Below are positions 24,201 through 36,200 of a DNA stretch of 64,000 bases, in pieces. Numbering within the stretch: the stretch's first letter is position 1; each line of letters opens with the position of its first letter. Location of the stretch: the NCBI RefSeq assembly GCF_964204645.1, contig NC_134033.1, forward strand, positions 1,442,131-1,506,130, in the 5' to 3' direction. Under the pieces are notes generated by a model, which was not told where the DNA came from, made no database searches, and saw only the letters and a list, made by a program, of their open reading frames with translations. Origin of the DNA: Tubulanus polymorphus. Taxonomy: Eukaryota > Nemertea > Palaeonemertea > Tubulaniformes > Tubulanidae. Both the position numbers and the translations under genes were made by a program.

Positions 24201-27200
24201 TAAACCCACTGAAAGGGTTTCAATGATAACGATATAAAGTTGCATGTTCTACTAAATCTTCTCTAGACATCAATGAATGCAAAACCAACCCGTGCAACGC
24301 AAAATACCAAAAATGCGTCAATAAAGTCCACGGTTACAGTTGCGTCGGTAAGTCGTAGAAATCTACGATTAGTTCGAATTTTTTTTTTTTGAATATCGAA
24401 AAATTCTTTCGAATTTTGCGGATTCAAATTTTACAGATATTGACGAATGCACCGAGAAGCGGCATAATTGTAATCTGAAGGTCGCGACTTGCGTCAACGA
24501 ATCTCCCGGTTTCAAATGCGTCGGTAAGTGGCGCGTCGTTGACCTTTAATGCGAAATAGATCTCTAAGAAATCGAGATATTTCGAATTTGAATTTTTCTA
24601 TTTGTTTTGAAGATATCGACGAATGTAAGAAGAATCCATGTAAATCTTATGAAACTTGTGTCAACAAAAATCCCGGCTACAGTTGTGTCGGTAAGTTTCG
24701 CTTGAAATGGTGATTTTAATCTTGAAATTTTTGGGCTGATTTTCAATTTTGAATATTAGATACATTGGGAAATTTGGCTTATTTTTAGCCTCCTACTCCC
24801 AAATTTCACTCAAGATTCGAATCAGATTCTATTGCGTTTCATGAAAATTGAATATATCTCTAGCATGTGAACAACTCCCGGCCATACAAATAAGGATATT
24901 GAACTTGTTTTAACTGTGAAAACTTAACGAACGCCTGCAGAAACAGGTCCTGACGTTTAATCTCGTTCTTATTTCTAACCAGCTATCAAAGGATGCGATG
25001 TTAAACCGTGTAAAGGCTCGATGGTGAAATGTGTAAACAAACCTCGATCTGCTGAGCGTACATGTAATTGTAACCCTGGTTTCAATTACGATGAAAATAC
25101 AGGATGCGTCGGTGAGTTTTGTTTCTAATGTCTCATTTATCTCTCTCAGACATTTTAGAAATCTCATAATATCAATGTAATTTCTGTTCTACAGATATCA
25201 ATGAATGCGCCCGTAAACCGAGTCCTTGTCATGGCGTTTATGAAAAGTGTGTCAACAAACCTGGAGGCTATACTTGTGTCGGTAAGTAGACTTAGTGATT
25301 ATCATGGCCCTGTTCCACACGTGGATAGAGCTCGGTTGAAAGTTGTAGATGACATCAAAAACAGCTATTCATAAATTCATAAGAATGAAAAATGAACTGT
25401 CGTGTCTCATAATGAACAAATTTTATTTTTGATCTTATAGATTTGTATATAATTGGTTTCAGTCTTATGACTAAGTGAGTTAACCCTTTCAATGCTGTGT
25501 CTAATCGATTCCTGATTTTGCCGGAGATGATTTACTAATAACATCATAACTCCCTGATGCAGTGTAATAGCAAAATCTATCACAGATTTGTACGCCGCGC
25601 AGGGGTTCAGGTCTGTGCCCCTTGGAGATGCCCCTAAATCCATGTATTCGACGTAAAAGTGCCTTGTTTGGCGTAGTAAGTGCCCCTGAAAACCACATGT
25701 TTGTTTAAGTGCCCTTTTTGCCGTGATTTGACATATTAAGTGCCCTCCCCCATAATAGCGAGTGCCCTTAAACAATTCAGAACCCCCTCGAGATAGGGCC
25801 CTGGATCCGCCACTGCCGGGCACTGCGGTGTAAACCCACTGAAAGGGTTTCAATAAAAACGATATAAAGTTGCATGTTCTACTAAATCTTCTCTAGACAT
25901 CAATGAATGCAGCGCCAACCCGTGCAACGCTAAATACCAAAAATGCGTCAATAAAGTCCACGGTCACAATTGCGTCGGTAAGTCGTCAAAATCTACGATA
26001 AGTTAGAATTTTTTTTTTTTTTTTGAATATCGAAAAATTCTTTCGACTTTCGCGGATTCAAATTTTACAGATATTGACGAATGCACCGAGAACCGACATA
26101 ATTGTAATCTGAAAGTGGCGACTTGCATCAACGAATCTCCCGGTTTCAAATGCGTCGGTAAGTGGCGCGTCGTTGACCTTTAATGCGAAATAGATCTCTA
26201 AGAAATCGAGATATTTCGAATTTGAATTTGTCTATTTGTTTTGAAGATATCGACGAATGTAAGAAGAATCCATGCAAATCTTATGAAACTTGTGTCAACA
26301 AAAATCCTGGCTACAGTTGTGTCGGTAAGTTTCGCTTGAAATGGTGATTTTAATCTTGAAATTTTTGGGCTGATTTTCAATTTTGAATATTAAGTACAGT
26401 GGGAAATTTGGCTAATTTTTTTTTTTTTAACCCCTTCCCATCCCCCACATGTTGTTATAAAACTGGGGCCTGTTTTATTTCAATTGAGTAAGCCCCTGGG
26501 GCCAGTTGCACAGTCGTGACTTAAGTCCAAAAGTGGTCTTAAATGTAAGATTGGTCTTAAGTTGTTAGATTAGCTATAGAATTAAGTTGGTCTTAGACTG
26601 GTCTTAAGTCTAAGCCATGACTATGCAACCGGCCCCTGGGTTAAAGTTAATACCAGTCTATAAAACCAGGTCCTGGGGTTTTCCATAGTCGAAACTATGT
26701 TTTAAAAGATAAAAACTTAACGAACGCCTGCAGAAACAGGTCCAGACGTTTAATCTCATTCTTATTTTTGTCACCAGCTATCAAAGGATGCGATGTTAAA
26801 CCGTGTAAAGGCTCGATGGCGAAATGTGTAAACAAACCTCGATCTGCTGAGCGTACATGTAATTGTAACCCTGGTTTCAATTACGATGAAAATACAGGAT
26901 GCGTCGGTGAGTTTTACACCAGTAGTTTGTACAGGGGTTTTGCAGCTATGTGCATTTTCACCATGACAGACGCCACATTGGTCGGCAAACACAATACCTC
27001 AGATTTTCTGATGTTGTTATCTATGACAAGCGGGCCTCCAGCACTGATGGACTAACTAACTAATCTGAATTTTGGTGTCTTAATTGTTGTTCTTGCTGGT
27101 GATGAGTGACACAAGGAACCTCTTGATAAGAAACAGCCCTCACTGAGGATATCTTATAATTTAATCAGGGAATTTGAATTTTTGGTGTCTTGTTGTTCTT

Positions 27201-30200
27201 GCTGGTGATGACGACACAAGTTCTTTTTTTTTCATTGATGAATTGAAGTTGTTTCTGTTTGTTTTCGTAAGATGTGGATGAATGTAAAACTCTGAAGGTG
27301 CCGTGTAAAGGAATGCCTACATCAACATGTCACAACACGCCCGGATCACACACGTGTAAATGTCCAACTTCGTTTAAATATGACGCCCAGATAGGATGTC
27401 TCGGTAAGTGGCGACTCAGTTCCACATTTGTGTGGATTTAATTTGATTCTGAATCCAGTTCCACAGTTGTGTGGGTTTAATTTGACTCTGAACCCAGTTC
27501 CACAGTTATGTGAATTTAATTTCATTCTGGATCCAGTTCCACAGTTGTGTGGTTTTTGGGTTTAATTTGACAGTTCCACAGTTGTGTGGGTTTGATTTGA
27601 CTCCGGACCCAGTTCCACAGTTGATCATTATTCGTTCATGATGATAATCTATGTTAACAAATGTTAATTTATGATAAGTTAGAACAGTTTATGTTAATTT
27701 ATGAATTCAGCTACAAAGAAAATCGACATAGCGATCGTCGTCGACGTCACGTCTGCTCCAAACGTCGTCAAAGCCAAGAAATTCGTCGAGAATATCGTGA
27801 CGTCTGTTTACGTGCATCCGGACTCCGCCCACGTCGCGATCGTGCCGTTTTCATCCGTCGTGTTGCCAGGGTTACCGCTGAAATCGGGAATCGCCCCTAA
27901 AACGGTGACGACGTTCGCGAACGGCGTCGCACCCCGGACCGGTCAATCAAACGTCTACGAAGCTTTGAAATATCTGAAAACCGATACGTTCACAGCAGGA
28001 AACGGAGCGCGACCGCAAATACCGCGAGCTGTCTTCCTCATTACAGGTGATTATTAATATTCCGTAATCGGAATTTACTTTCGAAAAACGAAATGTGAAA
28101 TTTTTGCCTGGAAAAAAAATGAAATGAAATATTTGAAAACCGTAATATATAAAGGAGAGCCAGATCCACATTTCAGAGTTTGAATTTTGACTGAGTTGCG
28201 GTTGTTAGAAATAAACCGGTTTCAATTCTGTTGAGTCTAACTTTAAATCGTTTGATCTGTTTAAACCAGTAACACTTCCATATTGAATGTGAGTTGTGGA
28301 AATTTTTGTCATTTAGATTTTTTAAAATTTTCTATTCGATTTTCCATCAAATTTTGTCACTGAATTTTTTAAATTTTCAAAAATTTTCTATTTGATTTTC
28401 CATGAAATTTTGTCACTGAATTTTTTTAATTTTTAAAAATTTTCTATTCGATTTTCCATGAAATTTTGTCATTGAATTTTTTTAATTTTTGAAAATTTTC
28501 TGTATGATTTCCATGAAATTGTGTCATCTAAATTTTTTAATTTCTTTAAATTTCCATTAATTTTGTAAAGAATTTTCAATTTCTATAGATTTTCAATTAA
28601 ATGTTTTTATCGATGTTTTCGTCACTTTCTTTCTTTCCTCTCGGCAGACGGACAGTTGAATCCGAAACTTCGCGACGAAATCATCGTCCAGATCAACATT
28701 TTGACGCAACAGAACATACCGATAAACGTCGTTACCACGGATACGACGAACATCGACCAGGACATGATCGACATCATCAACTACCCGGCACTGGCTCCGA
28801 CCGACCTTGGAACGATCAATGTCAACGAGATCGTCAACAATGTCGTCGTCAACGTCGTCAAAGGTCGGTTTTAAATTATATGCGCTCGATTTTTTCAAAA
28901 ATTCGAAAAGAAAAAAAAACTTGCGAAATTCGGCCCTCGGGCGAATATTGTCCAGTAAAGTTCTCGGTCCTACACCGCAAATATTTCACCCTAAGATTCA
29001 AATCTTAACTGAAAAAACTGTTTGAACTGGATCTAAAATCTTGAGCCACAATTCAACAGTCTGTGGCTCAAAATTTTAGATCCAGTCCAAAGAAGTTTAC
29101 AAACATTTGAAATCAGGATCAAATTCGACCCAACTAGATTCGAACGATTTCTTATTATTTTCAGTGATTCAATGCGGACCAGGATTTAAATCGGTTAATA
29201 ACAAATGCCAAGGTTAGTATCTGTTTTAGTAGATGTTTTAGGACTAGCAGAATAAACTTACTTTGGTTGTGTTACCAGAAGCTTACTAATCTTATATGTT
29301 CATACCAGTCTAAGCTCATTTTGGTTCTATAACCAATCTGAACTTCAGACTAGTCTAAGTTCATTTTGCTTCTATAGCCAATCTAACAACTTAAGACCAG
29401 TTGAAGCTCATTTTGGTTCTATAATCGATCTAACAACTTAAGACCAGTCTAAGCTCATTTTGGTTCTATAGCCAATCTAACAACTTAAGACCAGTCTAAA
29501 CTCATTTTAGTTCTATAACCAATCTAACAACTTAAGACCAGTCTAAACTCATTTTGGTTCTATAGCCAATCTAACAACTTAAGACCAGTCTAAACTCATT
29601 TTAGTTCTATAACCAATCTAACAACTTAAGACCAGTCTAAGCTCATTTTGGTTCTATAATCAAGTATTAAGACTAATTTTGATTTAATGATTGAACTAAA
29701 TAATTCCACACCGATCCCTTCATGATATCATTGATTACGTATTACACTATACGACCATGTGTTTATTTGTTACAGATATAAATGAATGTGATCGTCGTCC
29801 CAGTGTTTGTTTACAGGCAGGGACGTGCAAGAATACAGTCGGTTCATACGTCTGTCAATGCGCAGCCGATCAAATCTACGATTCTCACGTCGGATGTCAA
29901 GGTACGCCACCTTTTGTACATTCAACGTACCTTGGCAGGGTGTGACCACTTCATTGGAAACTTGGGAATAATCGATTGTGTAAAAAGAATCTTACGTTGA
30001 TTGTCTGTTTTTCTTTTGATTGTAGCTAAGCAACCGATCGATGTTGTTTTCCTCGTCGACGTTTCACCCATGTCGTCCCCGGCAGCGATCACCAAGGCGA
30101 GAGAATCCATTGTTACGATGATCAAGAAATTGTACATAAATCCGAGTTTCGCTCGTGTTGCTATAGTTACATTCGCCGACGCTTCTGTTGCGAGTACGTC

Positions 30201-33200
30201 AAATTCGCAGATTTTCGGATTGTCGCAATTTCTCGGTAACTGAAGAAAATTATTTTTCGAAATTCAAATTTTAACGGTCGTTTCTGTTGTTTTTTCAAGC
30301 GTTGTCGAGCCTGATGACGACGACGAATTACGATTCGGTGGCGCTAGCTGTCAATCAAATCACGAGACGTGGCAGTAGCTCCACCCCCATCGCTCAAGTT
30401 CTCAAGCACGTGAAGGACGTCATCAAACCGCAATTCCGTTCGAATTCTCATAAAATGGTTTTCTATTTGACCGGACAAGTTTTTACTTCACAACAGAATC
30501 AAATGTAAGCATCGTAACAAATCTTAATTGAATTGAATTGAATGTAGGGTCGTCAATTCTATAGTGAATCTGCTCATTCTCCAGAAATACGCGACTCATC
30601 GAAAACTTCAAGCAAACCGAATCCATCACGTTTATCGTAACGAGTATAATGCCTCGTCCGTCTGCCAGTGGTCCGTCGTCGTCTGTTCAACAGGATCCGC
30701 TTCCACAACCAAACAGAATCATCATCTACGAAGATACGTCTGCCTCGACGATCTGGGGTATCATGATCTGGGTGATTAGATGTGAGTTTAGAACGGTGTC
30801 CAGTTCAACAATAACTGACCCAGTTCCACAGTAACTAGACTCATTTCCACAGTAACTGGACCCAGTTCAACAATAACAACTGGACCTAGTTTCACGGTTC
30901 TTGTCTCAGTTCCGCAACAACTGGACGCAGTTCAACAGTTACCAGACCCAATTCCACAGTTCTGTAACGTTCCACAGTCCTGGATCCAGTTCCAAAATTC
31001 TGTAGTGTTCCACAGTTCTGGATACAGTTCCACAGTTGTGTAGCGTTCCACAGTTGCACGGTTCTGGTTGAAGTAACATGCTAACTTTCGTACATTTTTC
31101 GTTACCATCGTTACAATGATGAATTTTCTTTTTTCCGATTTCAGCTATCAACTGTAACCGTGGACAATACTTCAACAATGGGCGTTGTCAAGGTTAGTTT
31201 ATTTTTCGAGAACCAACCCCCGAGATTGTTGCCTCAGATCCACAATAAGAATAAGTTTATTTTCAAATCTTTACTCGACACTTCTGTTGAATTAGGTCCC
31301 AGTCCATTGAAGCTTTAGGTTCAATCTTTTATAATTTGAGATTTAATTTTTCTGAAATTTCAGATATAAACGAATGTCAATATGGAGCTTGTGGAGCAGG
31401 AGTTCAGTGCACCAATCGCGCTCCAGGATTTACTTGTTCCTGTCCGTCTGGACAAATTTATTCTCCCGAATCCGGATGTGTCAGTAAGTTGCTATAAACC
31501 CGGTTAAATGACAGCGTCCCCGCCGATTAGTGATTCCTGGATATACAGGGTCCCCGCAGATTAGTGATTCCTGGATATACAGGGTCCCTACAGATCGGTC
31601 ATTCCTGGATATACAGGGTCTGCCCTTCAGATCGGTCATTCCTGGATATAGACGGTCCCTACAGATCAGTCATTCCTGGATATACAGGGTCCCTACAGAT
31701 CAGTCATTCCTGGATATACAGGGTCCCTACAGATCAGTCATTCCTGGATATACAGGGTCCCTACAGATCAGTCATTCCTGGATATACAGGGTCCCTACAG
31801 ATCGGTCATTCCTGGATATACAGGATCCCTACAGATCATTGATTACTGGATATACAGGGTCCCTACAGATCAGTCATTCCTGAATATACAGGGCCCCTAC
31901 AGATCGGTCATTCCTGGATATACAGGGTCCCTACAGATCGGTCATTCCTGGATATACAGGATCCCTACAGATCAGTGATTCCAGGATATACAGGGTCCCC
32001 GCAGATCGGTCATTCCTGGACATACAGGGTCCCTACAGATCAGTGATTCCAGGATATACAGGGTCCCCGCAGATCGGTCATTCCTGGATATACAGGGTCC
32101 TACAGATCAGTGATTCCTGGATATACAGGATCCCTACAGATCAGTGATTCCTGGATATACAGGGTCCCTACAGATCAGTGATTCCTGGATATACAGGGTC
32201 CCCGCAGATCGGTCATTCCTGGGTATAATTTTGAAGGAGATCATTTCAAATTTTGATGAAGCGTCTGCATCACTTTCATATCCTAATTACAATAGACTCT
32301 TCTGTTGATCTCAGTAAACCATTAATGCAGTGGTTTTATGAACATAAACTAATACCTATACACTCAGTTTCTAATTCGGTAACTATTCAAAATTACTCCG
32401 AATGAGGTACCGGCAGCACACGCCAGATGGCGCAACACTCAGTTATTCGTCGCGAAAATAAATAATGAAAATCAATAATCGATTTGTTTGTTGCAGTAAA
32501 TAAACCGGTGGATATAGCGTTCATGTTGGACGCGTCGTCAGCGGTTACCAGAGAACAATTCCAGAAAGCGGTCAGTTTCGTCGGTCAATCGCTATCGAAG
32601 ATCAAGATCAGTAACAATGCGGCACGAGTTTTAATCTCTACAATTTACGGGTACGTTTTATCAGACAGAAGACACTGAACACATGTGAAGTGTGGACGAT
32701 CAGTTTATGAAAGTGAGCTGATAAAATGTCTAATATCTGGTGTTTGTAGTTCATTTTCAATTAAAAATGTCTTATGTGAAGCACTGAACACGTGTGAAGT
32801 GTGGACGATCTGTTTTTGAAAGTGCGCTGATAAAATGTCTAATGTCTGGTGTTTGTAGTTCATTTTCAATTAGAAATGTCTCAGGTGAAGCACTGGACAC
32901 ATGTGAAGTGTGGACGATCAGTTTTTGAAAGTGTGCTGATAAAATGTCTAATATCTGGTGTTTGTAGTTCATTTTCAATTAGAAATGTCTCAGGTGAAGC
33001 ACTGAACACATGTGAAGTGTGGACGATCTGTTTTTGAAAGTGCGCTGATAAAATGTCTAATGTCTGGTGTTTGTAGTTCATTTTCAATTAGAAATGTCTC
33101 GGGTGAAGTACTGAACACATGTGAGATGTGGAAGATCAGTTTTTGAAAGTGTGCTGATAAAATGTCTAATATCTGGTGTTTGTAGTTCATTTTCAATCAA

Positions 33201-36200
33201 AAATGTCTCAGGTGAAGCATTGAACACATGTGAAGTGTGGACGATCAGTTTTTGAAAGTGTGCTGATAAAATGTCTAATATCTGGTGTTTGTAGTTCATT
33301 TTCAATCAAAAATGTCTCAGGTGAAGCATTGAACACATGTGAAGTGTGGACGATCAGTTTTTGAAAGTGTGCTGATAAAATGTCTAATATCTGGTGTTTG
33401 TAGTTCATTTTCAATCAAAAATGTCTCAGGTGAAGCACTGAACACATGTGAAGTGTGGACGATCAGTTTTTGAAAGTGTGCTGATAAAATGTCTAATATC
33501 TGGTGTTTGTAGTTCATTTTCAATCAAAAATGTCTCAGGTGAAGCACTGAACACATGTGAAGCTAACATAAAACCATCTTCGTAATTTGTTTATAGAGTG
33601 AGTGGTAATCGTCAGAGTCTGACGTTAGCTCAATTGTGGGGTCGACAAGGTGATAACGCGTACGTCGAATCCACTCTAAGTCAACTGAAATACAACGGAG
33701 GTCCATCGAAGGGAGTCCTAGCTAAAATCCTCAGTAGCGCTTACACGCTGTTACCAGCAGGTAAATAATGACAACAGTTTCATAGTCTTTTTATAACTAA
33801 AATCGAACTACATGTATAGCATACAACTCTGTAAATTGGTTCTGTATTTTTCAAAGATTTCTATACTTTTTTCTTCAATTTGTTTCTGATAAAGGAAATC
33901 GACCGAAGATCGTAGTCGTTGTCGGAGCTGGAATGTACCCGAATGATGGTTCAGTATTGCAAGGTCTTTACGACGCTATGGGCGTTTTGAACCGGGGTAA
34001 GTGTCGGCCGAAATCTGTGAAACTGCCTCCATGAAATAGTCATCGATCTGTAAGCGTGGACCCTTTCAAACACCACAACAATGGGTAGACCTGGATGATC
34101 AGTTTTTGAAAGTGTGCTGATAAGTTGTCCATCTGGGGCCAGTTGTTCAAAAGTTGGTTACAGTTAACCAGTGGATAGTTGACATGGTGACAATTAAAAG
34201 TCCATTGTTACTATGATATTTATCCAACGGTTATCTTTTACCAACCTTTGAGCAACTGGCCCCTGGTGTTTATGGTGTATTTTCAATTAGGAATGTCTCG
34301 GGGTGAAATCCTGTGGCTGCAGTTGCTCAAAAGTTTGTTAGATTTTGTCCAGTGTATGGTTGATATATTGACAGTTAAAAGTTCACAGTTACTGTCGTTT
34401 TTATCCACCGCGGTTATCTATAACCAAGTTATGAGCAACTGCAATGTGAAGTGTGGACCGAGGGTGTGCAGGCTACAGGCTACAAGCTACAGATTAATAT
34501 CTATATTATTCGATTTCAACTCAATATTTTTACGGTTTTTTTATCACCAGGAATTCGATTTTTCGGAGTCACCTTCGATAAAAGCAAAGCCGCCGAAATG
34601 CTCTACTCTCACATTTCATACCGCAATCTCTTTAATCCGTCTGCCGCCGAGGTAACCACCTGGATTTCCGACATCATCATCAGTAAGTGAATTCTAGTTT
34701 TTCTCTGCGTGAATTCTTTAAATTTCCATCAAGAATCAGGACCCGGTTCGACAGTATTCGCCGATAAAGTGAAAACCTTGTTTTTCGACCTAGTTCCACT
34801 GTGGAACACACTAGTGGACTACCGGTGACTTCGAGGTGAAAAAGTTCATTTTCCTCTTGACAATAAATCTTAACTCACGATCGAGTTGGGTCCAGGTTTT
34901 AGTCCGCGATAAGAAGACTTAATCTCATCGTAAATGATGTTTATTTTTAATGTGATGTTTGTAACATTTCCAGACACTCAATGTCCTAACGGTCAGGTTC
35001 GAGTTGGAAATAAATGTCAAGGTAGGTAACTAGTAACTAGTTGTGACTATTTCCAGTCGTGATAAAACGATAAAACTTGTTTAAATTGATAGATTTCTCA
35101 TTACAAATACATTGAATTGTGAACATGATTGATTTCAATCTTTAGAATTATCGTTCTTCGTTGTTATACGTATATATATATACGAAAGGCTCGTATTCGG
35201 TTTCTAATTTTTCTAGGACTGAATGAATGTCAAAAATTTAAACCGTGCGGTGTTTCGTCGCAGAGAGTTTGTACCGATAAACCGATTGGTTTCGCGTGTT
35301 CGTGTAAATCAGGCGTCATGGATCCGTTCAAGATTTGTACTTGTAAGTTTCTTTGATTCTTCAATTGAACTATCGGTTAGGGATCATTCATTTATTACGT
35401 ACGCATAAAATTTGAATTTTTCAACCCCCCCTCCCCCTCTGTACGCAAAATCGGCCATTTTATCATATACATTAAGCATTACAGTACACAATTGCACTGA
35501 CCCCCCCCCCCCTAATGCGTACGTAATAAATGAATGACCCCTTATAAGGAACAGATTTTCTGTTGCCCTGAGGTTCCGCTGTATATAGAACTATCGGTTA
35601 TATCGGTTCAACTTAGTTCTATAGCCAATCTAACAACTTAAGACCGGTCTTAAGACTAAAGACCACATTTGGACTTAAGTCATGACTGTGCAACTCGCCC
35701 CAGATCTTACGACTTATCCAAATGACTTAGTAAATCGAATTAGAAATATGTACAAATAGAGATGACTTCAGTTGAATTATCCAAATGAAGACTTGCACCG
35801 TTATTTCAACCCTGTATAAAAACTAATAAATGGTAATAATTTCAGCGTCTTCAAACAGTAATTCAGTCGGTGGTTCCTCGAGTTTCCGTTGCATTTCCGG
35901 AATCACCCAGAAAGTTTATAAAGACGGTGATAGGTGGACAGACGTCTGCGTGAACTACAGGTGCGACGCCAGTCAAAGAAAAGCCGTCCTCGAATCATTC
36001 CGTAAGTGTTTCATTTTGCTCTGAGATTGCGCTATAGAATCAAACAGTTTCCATTTATGTTTTACGTATTTGGCTTGGTGTTAATTGATCGGATTCAAGT
36101 CAAGGTAAACAAATTGGGAATAGTCGGGAAACACTATGTATACATGTCATTCCCCGGCAGGGAGGGAGGATGCCACCCTGTCACCCTTCCCTGGCAGGGA

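Larger units (their letters stand above)
21831..27403 (+). other. Exons 25-41: half-EGF and EGF array with a triplicated 5-exon cassette
   Basis: Exon 25 is 21831-21908. Cassette 1: 22058-22144, 22503-22583, 22669-22755, 22847-22924, 23096-23224. Cassette 2: 23550-23636, 24267-24347, 24437-24523, 24613-24690, 24983-25111. Cassette 3: 25195-25281, 25897-25977, 26071-26157, 26247-26324, 26778-26906. Exon 41 is 27272-27403. In each cassette the first four exons (26-29 residues) encode modules with four Cys only (for example DINECKENPC...CVNK...YSC), keeping the calcium-binding DINEC start but lacking the C5-C6 hairpin. The fifth exon has six Cys. All exons are phase 1-1. Corresponding exons are near-identical, so the duplication is recent; introns are duplicated with them. 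Confidence 0.9.
27711..29901 (+). other. Exons 42-45: vWA6, linker, EGF
   Basis: Exons are 27711-28046, 28648-28863, 29165-29212 and 29776-29901. vWA6 (residues about 1719-1902) begins IDIAIVVDVTSAP, with MIDAS Ser/Ser replaced by Thr/Ala, and has only one internal intron. The linker exon is QCGPGFKSVNNKCQ and the EGF begins DINECDRR. Confidence 0.85.
32497..35342 (+). other. Exons 51-56: vWA8, linker, EGF
   Basis: Exons are 32497-32650, 33597-33760, 33895-33996, 34551-34682, 34974-35021 and 35217-35342. vWA8 (residues about 2221-2404) begins VDIAFMLDASSAV and is spread over four exons, more than any other vWA here. The linker is QCPNGQVRVGNKCQ. The EGF has the variant start GLNEC rather than DINEC, so calcium binding is doubtful. 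Confidence 0.85.

Noticed and set aside
22726-26380. Antisense ORFs across the EGF cassette
   Set aside because: They recur once per cassette and run across splice sites; reverse translations of EGF exons plus intron.
32772-33523. Six overlapping 68-codon antisense ORFs (MKMNYKHQ...)
   Set aside because: Same frame repeated once per 109-bp minisatellite unit; intronic and antisense to exons 51-52.
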